This document shows, piece by piece, positions 10,715 to 20,114 of a stretch of 64,000 nt of DNA. How positions within the stretch are numbered: position 1 is the stretch's first letter; every line of letters starts with the position of its first letter. The notes under the pieces were generated by a model. The model had not been told where the DNA came from. It made no database searches and saw nothing but the letters and a program-made list of their open reading frames with translations. A program made the translations under genes and the position numbers. The DNA is from Undaria pinnatifida (lineage: Eukaryota; Sar; Phaeophyceae; Laminariales; Alariaceae), in the NCBI GenBank assembly GCA_012845835.1, contig JABAKD010000028.1, positions 4,005,242 through 4,069,241 on the forward strand, in the 5' to 3' direction.

Positions 10715-11256
10715 TGTTAGAAATGTGGTGGTGCCTGACCGATGACGGTCTTCAGAGGCTAACACAGAGTGGTGCCGAGACGAGCTCGAGCCTGACTGAT
10801 GATGGTTTAGACGATGGTGGATCACTTTAAATGGGCTCTCGTTGGGCCAACAAAAACTTATGTCACTATGAACTGCCCAAGTCCAGATGCAGATGTGAAG
10901 AGTGAACTCGATGTGCAAGCACTCGTGTCTCTTCCTTTTTACTCTAACAAATGATCTCGTATGGTGGTATCCACTACATACGACACCCAGGTCAATCTTA
11001 CGCACGTGACTGTGAGTAAACACTTCGATCTTACGCACGTGACCTAGTCAACGCTTTGATCTTATGCACGTCACCCGTCAACGCGTTATTACTTGGTGGA
11101 ACGCAGTAATATATATGTGTCCTCTTCCATACCAAAGAAAACAACTTCTATCACATGGTTCGACAGCTTACCCAGTACTCTGCATACACTTATTTGGCTA
11201 TGTAATGAACATCTACCTATAAACGATGGATTCCTTGTGAATCATACTTTTTAACA
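10715..11256 (-). repeat. copia 3' LTR (left on the plus strand)
   Basis: 542 bp with TG...CA ends inside the 5 bp inverted TGTTA/TAACA. It contains three copies of a GATCTTACGCACGTGAC-type motif (about 10996-11072) and an ATATATAT tract at about 11108. Confidence 0.95.
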
Positions 11257-11266
11257 CTCCTCCTTA
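11257..11266 (-). other. polypurine tract of the copia element
   Basis: On the minus strand AAGGAGGAG directly abuts the TGTTAAAA start of the 3' LTR, the expected position and composition for the plus-strand primer. Confidence 0.75.
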
Positions 11267-11729
11267 AATGAAATCGCCATACTAAATATGATAGGACATA
11301 ATCACCCTTGTAGCAGACTGGTTTGAACAGTAGTTGTTTGGCAAAAATACCGTGTTAGAGTGTGTTATCTTTCTCTGCTCGGCATTACTCTACTTTCCTT
11401 GTCAATTATTTGCAGAAACAAGATCGTGACAGAGTGTGTCCTCCTATTTCTGCTCAGCCTGCGTATGCCATGTTTTAGATCTTTCGAAGATCGTTTCACC
11501 GTCCCCCTCCGTTGGCCGGTAGGTTCTCTCTGACGATGTCGTGCAACTCAGCTCTCACACCCTCATTTTTTCAAACAAAATAACAACAGAAATTCGATCT
11601 AGTTGTATTCAGTACGCTGCACGACGAGCCACACGGAGCGGCAGGACCGTTTGCTCTACTCGAAAAACTCAATTTCGTATAACCAAATTGCTCTCCGAAA
11701 AAAACTGGCGATTAAAATCCGTAGCTTGA

Positions 11730-12012
11730 AATCAAGATATAACTATCCTCAAGCTGAAAAAAAACGCATAAAATGTTCATCAGAAATCCCGGTGATAGCA
11801 AAAAGCAGTGTAGTCAAGCATCTTTGTCAAGACGTAGCATGCTGATCATCCGACTCGACATGAGTACAAACTCCCCCTCAAAAATAAGCTCCCGCAAAAC
11901 GTGTTGTCGTACATCAATGTGCTTCGAGTTCGACGTGCACACTGGAGTTTCCGCCAGGTTCTTCGCCCCCTCGTGATCCGCAAAAACCCTACTGCACGAC
12001 GTATTAAACCCC
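11730..12012 (-). pseudogene. second copia RNase H C-terminal fragment inside the element
   Basis: One frame contains VFADHEGAKNLAETPV, SKHIDVRQHVLREL and IFEGEF, the typical copia RNase H end (D-x-x-GA-x-x-LAE-N-PV...KHIDVR). After a frame change VESDDQHA and then VLTKML..YHR follow, the usual TLHVESD..HADVLTK ending. It differs in sequence from the element's own RNase H at 12501-13274 and is broken by at least two frameshifts. It therefore derives from another copia lineage. It lies on the same strand between pol and the 3' LTR. Confidence 0.75.
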
Positions 12013-12049
12013 GGAAAAATAAAATTCCATACATACATACCGCTCCAAG

Positions 12050-12244
12050 TGACTTATCGGAGTAGTCTCCGACGCCTAGCTTGATGGTCCAGTTGGCGAT
12101 CTCCGCCGCTGACTCTTCTCTGTAGTTTTCTTCAAAGAAGAGAAACCTGTCGTACAAGCGTGTTCGCCGCTCTTGTCCCGTAGCTATACTGTCGTCGGAA
12201 ATATCCCCGGTGTGAACCTCCGCGCGTTCCTGGTTGTCGGGCAT
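12050..12244 (-). CDS. short open frame downstream of copia pol
   Basis: An ATG-started frame (MPDNQERAEVHTGD...) runs about 65 codons to a GTATGTATG sequence that resembles a 5' splice site. It contains an acidic, helical stretch (FFEENYREESAAEIANW). No family is recognised. It occupies the place where some LTR elements carry an additional ORF. It could equally be part of the older copia remnant next to it. Confidence 0.3.
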
Positions 12245-12500
12245 GGTGTAGATGTTGATATAGTAATGTGTGATGATGACGTGTGGCTTCGTCCAAATGG
12301 CTCCTCCTGATCACGATCCCTCTTGCTGTTGAATTCCTGTATATGTAAAAAATACGCACGTTGTCGTCACAACTTGGTCTCCGTTCAGGTCGATCTTGGA
12401 TTATTCCCTCTTCTCTTTGTCGTTTCTTGACGTGTACTCATTGTCGTCTTCATTGTGGAATCTCTTCCTTCGGGTCGATCTTGGGTTGCTCGTTTCCTCC

Positions 12501-13274
12501 TTAGATCTCATTTCTTGTGGTGTATGCCTCGATAAGGTTCAGTAGGTGCCGAAGCGTGTTCTTCGTGAGGTAGTTAGTCCCTACGTCTGCCAGCTGTTTC
12601 TGTGTTACCACGTGGTGGATGGTGATTTTGCCGTCCTTGACTAGCTCCTTCAAGTAAAAGAAGCGCAGAGCGATGTGTTTCGTGCGAGAGCTGTAGGTGC
12701 TGTTTCCTGCTATGTGTAGGGCTTCGGTGTTGTCGCCAAAGAGCGGTACACTTTCAAACAGCTTTCCAAATCCCAGCTCGGCCATCGTGTTGGAGAGGTA
12801 CACCGCATCCTTGCTTGCGTGTGCCATTGAGATGAGTTCCACCTCAAGAGTCGACTGCGCCGTCACGTTCTGGAGCGCAGTCTTGCAGCTCAGTGGTCCT
12901 CCAGCCAGCATGAACAAGTAGTCGGAGGTTGACTTGCCGTTGTCAGGGTTGTTTCCCCAGCTCGCATCGCAATACCCCGTCATTTCGAAACACCCTGCGT
13001 TGTACGTGATTGCCAGGTCCATATCTCCCTTTAGGTAGCGGAGAAGATGCTTTGCTGCTGTCATGTGTAGTTTGGATGGTTTGCTCATGGCTCGGGCCAG
13101 TTGGTTGACGGCGTGGATGATATCGTAGCGCGTGCATTGGCTCAGGAACATCAGAGACCCCGTGATGGCCTGGTAAAGTTGGATGCCCGTAGAGTCTAGC
13201 AGCATCGTGTCCGGTTGCTTGAGGGATAACCCCGCACCTGCTCCCGTCGTGTGCATTGGGTTGCACTCTGCCAT
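12501..13274 (-). pseudogene. copia pol, RT end and RNase H (separated by a frameshift)
   Basis: 257 codons. It begins with the RT thumb/connection (AMSKPSKLHMTAAKHLLRYL, the copia P-x-H-x-x-A-x-K-x-x-L-R-Y-L motif). RNase H follows with the first Asp in YCDASWG, a glutamate in STLEVELISM (more usual STAEAEY), an Asp in LFGDN, then the SSRTKHIALRFFYLKELV and Q..DVGTNYLTK end. The frame joins the RT segment at 13330-13869 if one A is removed from the A-run at 13352-13357. Confidence 0.9.
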
Positions 13275-13329
13275 GGCAAATCGCGCCAGGACTGACTTGG
13301 CGTAATGCTCTTGGCTAATGGTCAGAGTC

Positions 13330-13869
13330 TTAGCCCCCTTGTCTCTGGTGATTTTTTATGCCTAGCACAATCGAACCGTCCCCCATGTCGGTCATGGCGA
13401 ATCGGTCCATCAGCTGGATTTTAATGTCCTTCAGTGGCGGCGTGTTTCCTCCAAGAAGAAGGAGGTCGTCTACGTACATGGTCAGAACGCTGAGGTTGTC
13501 GTTTGAGCCGAACATGTAGACATATGGATCAGACGCAGTCGCTGTGAACCTGATATCCCTCAGTGAATCGTCGATGGTGTTGAACCAGTTGCGAGGGCTT
13601 TGACGAAGTCCGTACAGACTCTTCTTGAGTTTCATCACGTTGGGACGCCCAGTTGTAGCTTCAAGCGATTCGTAGCCTGGAGGATTCTTCACATACACCT
13701 CCTCCTGTACCTCGTCGTTTAGAAACGCCGTCTGTACATCAAACTGGAATATTTCCCAGTCCTCGCGCGCAGCTACGGCAAGTGCCATGTGAATGCTCTG
13801 GATACGGCATACTGGTGCATATGTGCAGCCACAGTCGATTTCCGGTACTTGTCCCCAGCCCTGAACCAC
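13330..13869 (-). pseudogene. copia pol, reverse transcriptase core
   Basis: It contains VQGWGQVPEIDCGCTYAPV, FQFDVQTAFLND (catalytic Asp), LKKSLYGLRQSPRNWF and the active site TMYVDDLLLLGG (YVDD). There is no ATG in phase because this is an internal part of pol. It is separated from gag-protease by a TGA at 13881-13883 plus a loss of a few codons (FKVKA then VVVQGW, where copia has about 10 residues between), and from RNase H by a one-base slip at 13352-13357. Confidence 0.92.
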
Positions 13870-13880
13870 AACTCTACCTT

Positions 13881-16118
13881 TCAGGCTTTGACCTTAAAGA
13901 CCCATTTGGTCCCGAGCCCCTTTTGCTCCGGTGGTACTGAGTCTGGAGATACCAGGTCGAAGACTGCGTGTTTCTGGAGGCTGTCCATCTCCTTGTTTGT
14001 GGCTTCTTTCCACTTGGTCGTCTGTGGCGATTCCATCGCCTCCTTGAACGTGTTCGGGATCGTAATGACCTCCCCATCCGAACTGTGCTCACAGACGGGG
14101 TTTCCAGTGTCTAGGACGTAGTCAAGGTATACTTCCATCCTGTGCTCTTGTGCTCCATCTGACCTGTGTTCTGTCTCACCTACCAGCGCGTATTCGATCG
14201 TGCTTTCTTTCTCGTGCGCTACCTCTGCGTCACTTACCATTGGGCTAGTGAGCAATCCCAGGTTACGCAGTTCTCGCTGCTGGTATATTCCTTTGCGTGA
14301 GACCGGAGTTACGGCACAATTTGCGCGTGTGCCCAACCATGTTGCGCCTCCGAGTTCGTGGTCTGTCGGCCATGGTCCTGTCCGGATCGTCTCGAGCATC
14401 TCGTCACTGCCGGCGCCTTCGACGGCCGGCTCCTCCTCGCCAGCTGATGTTGAGTGGTCCAAATTCGTACTCGTGAGCTTCGACACTTTCTTCAGGAGGC
14501 TGTCAATCTCTTCGCTGTACGTGATACAGATGTCTTGCGTGTTTTCTCCCAGCGAGCTGTCTTCGTGAGTACTGACGGCGTCGCCAGTGGTGTTGCCCCC
14601 TGTGGAATTAGCCAGTGTCGATGCTGGGGTCTCGATGAAGGTGACGTTGCGGCTCTCTGTCACTCGCGCCGTCTTGTTTCTATATACCTGGTATGCTGTG
14701 CTGTTCAAGCTGTACCCACAGAGTACCCCTTCGCAGGTCTTGTCCTCGAGTTTGAGCAGCAGCAGCAGCAACAGCAACAGCAGCAGCAGCAGTGCTAAGA
14801 AACGATTATGTCTCCCAGGTGCGACCAAGCCTGCATGTTCTACCGGATGCTTGTTGCCGTCCGTATCGATGATTTTTCCCGAAATCGTACCGGTCGCTAT
14901 TCCCCGTAGAACGTGTCGTCCTGCTGTCAGTATCTTGTGGGGTTTCTCGAATGGCTTGTAGTATAGCAGCTTGTCCTTCAGACCCGGGTGAAGTTCATCA
15001 CCAAAGTGGTGCCCGGATGGTCCACTATCCATCAGCATGGTCAGGGTTTTCGGAGCGACTCTGGATGTGTCAGCACTAGTCTCCCTCCTCTCGGTTGGTT
15101 GCGCAGTTTCCTGAGACTCTGCTGATGGGGTCCACCCAGCCGTCACGAGGGCATACCCAAAGTCGTTTTCTTCCGTCGCCGTCGACTCAGTTGCTGTGTG
15201 AGCACTTTGTACTTCTCCCTGTGGTTGGTTCTCCGTATTGTGCTTCTCTTTCTGAGCGTTGCACTCGGCATCGCTGTGTGTCGTAGAGTTGTGTAGCGAG
15301 CACCATTTTGGTGTATCAGATCGCTTCTTCTTGCTGTTTGTGCAGTCTCGCTTCATGTGTCCGAATTCTTGGCAGCTGAAGCATCGTACCTTCCGTGATA
15401 CTTTGGTGGTTGTCATTGCCGCTCCTCTGCCGGCTAGCTTGTTTACATGTCCTGGTCTCAAGAGTCGGTCGATGTACAAGTTTCTCATCATTGATTGAAT
15501 CTCGTTAAGGCCAAAGTTTGGGCTGTGAAAGCTCGTCATCTTTACGAACTCGTATTCGTCGGTCAGACCTTGCAATAGAATGTCTTCAAACCTCTCGTCC
15601 GAGATTTTTTCTCCCATTTCATGCAGCCGCCCTCGAATCTCCAATAGCTTGATGGTATAGTCATCAGGATCTTGCCCTTCCTCCATTCGAAAGCTCACGA
15701 GCTTCTCGTAGCAGGCTCGCCGTGCTTCCTTGCTGTTGCTGTTGTACTTGGTATACAAAGCGTTCCACGCCTTCTGTCCGTGTCCCAGACCCCCCGCCAA
15801 AGTCCTGTCTTCATATTGTCGAAGTAGTGTAGCTGCAGGGCCGCTAGTGACAAGGTAAAGTACGGAGAAGAGGGTCTCGCACGCTCGCGTCCAGCGTTGA
15901 ATTTCCACCAGATTCGTCGGAGTGTCCGGGGTGTCACTGTCAATGACTGCTGGTACCGGTTCAATCGATCCGTTCAGAACATCAAACACGTATTTGTTTG
16001 ACATAGACAAGACTACGCGGGTCTTTGAGCTCCATTCGCGATAGTTCCCCGGTTTGGTCCCATCAAATCTGGGAATATTCCTTATGGTCGAGGTCACCAC
16101 GTTACCGGGATCCTCCAT
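13881..16118 (-). pseudogene. copia gag-protease with deleted integrase core
   Basis: 745 codons from ATG at 16118. Residues 1-230 are a copia-type gag. C246-C249-H254-C259 form a CX2CX4HX4C zinc knuckle (CFSCQEFGHMKRDC). MDSG at 363-366 is the protease active site. After LVAPGRHNRF (about 431-440) a run of about 13 leucines, encoded by CTG/TTG repeats, leads directly into GVLCGYSLNSTAYQVY, which is the copia integrase C-terminal GYS..YRVY block. The HHCC and DD-E integrase core expected between is therefore gone. The ORF closes at TGA 13881 just after KWVFKVKA at the start of RT. Confidence 0.92.
14755..14794 (+). repeat. (CAG/CAA)n microsatellite at the integrase deletion junction
   Basis: CAGCAGCAGCAGCAACAGCA-type repeat, read as poly-leucine on the minus strand, lies exactly where the integrase core is missing. 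Confidence 0.9.
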
Positions 16119-16178
16119 GACTGCTCTGAGCGTGTTGCTTGTGCTGGCTCTGTACTGCCGTGTTTATTCTCGCGCTTA

Positions 16179-16521
16179 GCTCGATCCTGTCCGTGGGACG
16201 CCCGAGGCGTGCCGACCCGCTCGCCGGGCTTTCCTCTTCTCCTTTTTCTTTCAGCTCGATCTTGTACGCAGATCGCTTGAAGCGTGCCGGTCTGTCCACC
16301 GGGCTTCCTTTTCTCGTTCAGCTTGATCTTGTACGCAGATCGCCTGAAGCGTGCCGGTCCGTCCACCGGGCTTCTTTTTCTCGTTCAGCTCGATCCTGTA
16401 CGCAGATCGCCTGAAGCGCGCCGGTCCGTCCGCCGGGCTTCCGTTTCTCGTTCAGCTCGATCCTGTACGCAGATCGCCTGACCCTTGCCGGTCTGTCCGC
16501 CGGGCTCCCGTTTTCTTCGCG
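16179..16521 (-). repeat. 67 bp tandem repeats in the copia leader, five copies
   Basis: Units start at 16179 (75 bp), 16254, 16321, 16388 and 16455 (67 bp each), sharing GCTCGATCCTGTACGCAGAT and CGCCTGAAGCGTGCCGGTC. They lie between the 5' LTR and gag, so they form a repeated leader. Confidence 0.95.
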
Positions 16522-16635
16522 CACGTTGTTCCAGTGCCGTTCGACTCGACTCACGTTTGGTTCCAAGTTTCTTGCGTAGTGTTCCAGCAAAATCACCAGT
16601 CTTGTGCTCCACCGCAGGGGATGTTGATGCGCTGT

Positions 16636-16663
16636 GTGTTACACGCTAACGAGGCTCATAACC
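16636..16663 (-). other. copia primer-binding site, half-tRNA-Met type
   Basis: On the minus strand GGTTATGAGCCTCGTTAGCG follows the 5' LTR directly. Its complement, ...CTAACGAGGCTCATAACC, looks like the anticodon arm of a tRNA-Met (CTCATAA, anticodon CAT), not a tRNA 3' end. Drosophila copia and yeast Ty5 prime from such a half tRNA. Confidence 0.75.
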
Positions 16664-17205
16664 TGTTAGAAATGTGGTGGTGCCTGACCGATGACGGTCT
16701 TCAGAGGCTAACACAGAGTGGTGCCGAGACGAGCTCGAGCCTGACTGATGATGGTTTAGACGATGGTGGATCACTTTAAATGGGCTCTCGTTGGGCCAAC
16801 AAAAACTTATGTCACTATGAACTGCCCAAGTCCAGATGCAGATGTGAAGAGTGAACTCGATGTGCAAGCACTCGTGTCTCTTCCTTTTTACTCTAACAAA
16901 TGATCTCGTATGGTGGTATCCACTACATACGACACCCAGGTCAATCTTACGCACGTGACTGTGAGTAAACACTTCGATCTTACGCACGTGACCTAGTCAA
17001 CGCTTTGATCTTATGCACGTCACCCGTCAACGCGTTATTACTTGGTGGAACGCAGTAATATATATGTGTCCTCTTCCATACCAAAGAAAGCAACTTCTAT
17101 CACATGGTTCGACAGCTTACCCAGTACTCTGCATACACTTATTTGGCTATGTAATGAACATCTACCTATAAACGATGGATTCCTTGTGAATCATACTTTT
17201 TAACA
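16664..17205 (-). repeat. copia 5' LTR (right on the plus strand)
   Basis: 542 bp, identical to 10715-11256 except for one base by eye. It has the same TGTTA/TAACA ends. Confidence 0.95.
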
Positions 17206-17210
17206 ATTGG
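17206..17210. other. target-site duplication, right copy
   Basis: ATTGG matches 10710-10714. Confidence 0.95.
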
Positions 17211-17305
17211 GATGTCGGGGACTCTCGCACCTGCCATGCACCCGAGGGAGGGAAGAGGGGTTGAGGGGGAACAGAGGGCTACATGTACGAGGGTAATGTG
17301 GTTGT

Positions 17306-17706
17306 GTTGGTTATATAGTACTACCCACTGGCCCACGCAGTGACGTGGCTCCGTAGCTCAGTGGGTAGTTCTATATAACCAACAAAAGATATGTTTTGGG
17401 AGTCCGCCAATCAAGCCCCACCGACTTCATATTTCCGCGTTTTTCCGGGAAAAGAAAAAAGGAAATAACGTCTTTGCGAGCGTGTGCGCTGGAGACGTGG
17501 CAGGTTATGATAGTTTGCTCCTGAGTACTACGGTAGTGCGTGGCGAGGGGAGAGAGCCCCGGAGACCCCTGTTTTACGAAGTCGGTGAGAGTCAATTGGC
17601 GGACTCCCAAACATATCTTTTGTTGGTCATATAGCACTACACACTGGCCCACAAAGTCACGTGACTCCGTAGCTCAGTGGGTAGTTCTATAGACTGTGAC
17701 CAACAG
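17306..17706. mobile_element. fold-back element with tRNA-like ends
   Basis: Each end is an imperfect hairpin: GTTGGTTATATAG and ACTACCCACTG at 17306-17330 pair with CAGTGGGTAGTTCTATATAA at 17359-17383. A diverged second unit spans about 17621-17706. The two end units are direct repeats and both contain CCGTAGCTCAGTGGGTAG, a tRNA D-arm/A-box sequence. Between them AACAAAAGATATGTTTTGGG and AGTCCGCCAAT (17381-17411) are inverted at about 17590-17625. There is no open frame inside. Confidence 0.7.
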
Positions 17707-17710
17707 GTTG

Positions 17711-18765
17711 TCGTGTTCTGGAGCTAATTACCGAAAAAAATCTTACGACTAGTTTCGCGAAGCAGCTCAGCGGGCATTGCGTCACGGTGAAAGGCTCCGA
17801 TATTTCACACACTACAGCAGTTCAGCTACTGCACGGCAACAACAGGTCGCGTGGGATTGGGTATCGGTTTTGGACCCTGCCCGAGTAGGTGACGTTTTAG
17901 TCTCCTCCTACTCGTACATCGCATTGTATGCAGAGTCCTTGTGCCTTCTTGACTGGACGGGTGGTCCCCTTTTCGTATCATGCGTTCACACTAAGATACC
18001 CGTTCTACAGAAGAAGTGCTCGTTTTCGAACAGCGGACATGCATGCGCATGTATGTACTGCATCGCATCACGCGATCCATTTCTCGGCAACAATGTTCGT
18101 GTTTTGGGCGTTTCACGTTCAGCCGGGTCAAGGATAACCAACCATGCGTGCGATCACCGGCTTGCCGGCGTGGTAGGGCAGCATGGGAACGAGGAGCGCA
18201 ACAGCAAGATGATTCGGAAGTCGGTGAGGGTCAACCGGAATGGTCATTCCCGCGGGTTAGGAAGGACGGGATGGGGCGGGGGGGCACGTTGATCTCGCAT
18301 TCTCAAGAACGTGATTGCGACTATTTTGACCTATTCTCTGGACGAGTACGTATCACCGAGAAACACGTACGGTATCACATAACAGTCTAGTCTACTGCTG
18401 CAGCCAGCACTCAGATTAGTGCACGCTCTACGATTGCAATTAGTGGACCACAACAGCGTTGCTCTTGGAAGCAGGCGCCCGGAAAGCCGACGGAGCATAT
18501 CATAGCCTCCATGATTAGGGCCGAAGGCAAACCTACCCAGCGTTGGTACCGCGCGAAAGGCGCCAGCATGGCAAACTGCCCGAGATAAGGTTGACGAGAG
18601 CCGCCCTAGCGCCGACCGTGCAATCAAACTCTACGAGTAAGATACAAGATAGATTATAGATTGTATAAAAAAATTGTTCGTCGACCGAGGAGCTGACCTT
18701 GCCGACGTAGACACCATCTTGCATCGCAAGCGAGCGGTGCGAGGAAAGCTGACCTTGTTGCCATG
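17711..18765. other. no gene recognised
   Basis: Several open stretches exist but none has recognisable protein motifs or convincing splice borders. Confidence 0.35.
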
Positions 18766-18812
18766 GTCGGCGCGGCGCGCCGGCGCAAGGGCCGTTAAGG
18801 GCCGGCGCGCCG
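18766..18812. other. GC-rich hairpin
   Basis: CGGCGCGCCGGC at the left pairs with GCCGGCGCGCCG at the right around GCAAGGGCCGTTAAGG, giving a stem of about 12-14 bp of pure G/C. Each arm contains an AscI site. Confidence 0.8.
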
Positions 18813-19696
18813 CGAACAACACGTGGACGTGAATAGCAGAGTGGGGTGGGGAGGAAAGTTGCGCGGAAAACGGGAACGTGCGAAACAGAATGTGGCTCGG
18901 GAAAACGAAACAACGAAACGGAACAACGCATAGTCTATTTAATAGAGCCCCTGTTCCCTGTTTATTTACGGCGTATAAATAAGTTCTCTACGCACTCCAC
19001 ATCTACCGTAAATAATAAATAACTGAAGCCAGCGTGCCAGCGAACAGCGAACTGCTGCAAGATGTGTGCTGCCCTCGTATGCGATATCTTTTTTCTTTTT
19101 CGTGGAACAACGTGATGGAAGCTTCCACGGAGCTTCCATTTGAATACCCTGGCACTTAGTTTTCATTATTTCCATGAAGCCTCCACAAATTCTATGGAAG
19201 GAAGTTCCCACTCAAGTGTTGGTGAGCAACTGAAATAAGCGTGCTTAACCAAGTTTTTAGACTTGCTTATAATAATAAGCCAATCAATGCAACCAACGAC
19301 CAACCTTCGCGCTTATTTGCGTATTTCAAGCATGCCCCATTGTAACCTCTATACAAGCTAAAGTATACCTGGTATATATTATATGTGTTTTAGCGTTCAC
19401 ATAATCATATACCAGGTACCTGGCATTAATACCGGTAGGATTTATTATGACGATATGTACTGAAATCCAATATAAATACCGTATATGTCGACAGCTGTAG
19501 ACAACTGCGTCCATAACCCCATCGCTGCCAAGCATCGTGTCACATGTTGTCCAATCCATCTAATAACCCGTTTAGACCTGAATCCTCGTTTCGGGGAATA
19601 CTCCTAAGAATCACGGCAGCAACATCCTTGCAGTGGAAACAAGGTGCGCGCACGATCTACCGGTTACCACCCCGCCCGCCGGCACCCCGCCCCACA
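18813..19696. other. 3' flank of the helicase gene, no gene seen
   Basis: Includes TGGAAGCTTCCA-type short palindromes at 19117-19140. A polyadenylation site is presumably here but cannot be fixed. Confidence 0.3.
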
Positions 19697-20114
19697 CTAC
19701 CCGCCCCCCCCCCCCCGTCCCCGTCCGCGTCCCCTCCCCCCTCCCCTACCGGCGCCTCTATACGCGTCGCCTTCTCCACCACCACCGTATCTGTCTCCCC
19801 TTTCCTCGCGCCCACCCGCGTACGAGCTACTCGCCCTGCTTTGCTGTCCCGCACCACCACTACCACCTCTACCCCTACCCCCACGTCCTCTACCGCCTCC
19901 GCGACCACCCCCTCCCCTTCCTCCTTCCCTGGGTGCTTGCGGTGTTCTGTCGATGACAAGGCCCGGTACCCCCTTCAAGCCCATTTTTCCGATGGTGCTG
20001 GCCTTGAGGGGCGGCGGGGAGGGTAGTCCCCAGACTTGCGTCGCCCAGAAGTTACCTTCCAGGACGAGCATCTCGGGGGTCCACCTCATCCTCTTGAGGT
20101 TTCCCTTGTAGAAC
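19697..20114 (-). CDS. helicase exon 11: [10 protein letters not shown] block and RGG tail
   Basis: It follows a C-run of about 15 bases and GCCGGGCAG. It encodes [39 protein letters not shown] and then about 70 residues of RGG/GGR repeats ending at TAG (19697-19699). The tail probably binds RNA; its repetitive DNA makes length variation likely. Confidence 0.9.

Larger units (their letters stand above)
10715..17205 (-). mobile_element. Ty1/copia LTR retrotransposon, recent but integrase-less
   Basis: The 6.49 kb element reads on the minus strand. It has 542 bp LTRs starting TGTTA and ending TAACA, 5 bp flanking duplications ATTGG, a primer-binding site inside the right LTR, and a purine tract inside the left one. 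The domain order is gag, zinc knuckle, protease, remnant of the integrase C-terminal end, reverse transcriptase and RNase H, which is the copia order. The LTRs differ at one position by eye (about 11150 versus 17089), so insertion is recent. The integrase catalytic core is absent and pol has two frame breaks, so integrase must have come from another copy. Between RNase H (ending 12501) and the left LTR there are about 1.2 kb of extra sequence carrying a second copia RNase H fragment. Confidence 0.95.

Noticed and set aside
19644-20111. Plus-strand Pro/Arg-rich open frames
   Set aside because: Shadow of the Gly/Arg-rich tail of helicase exon 11 on the opposite strand.
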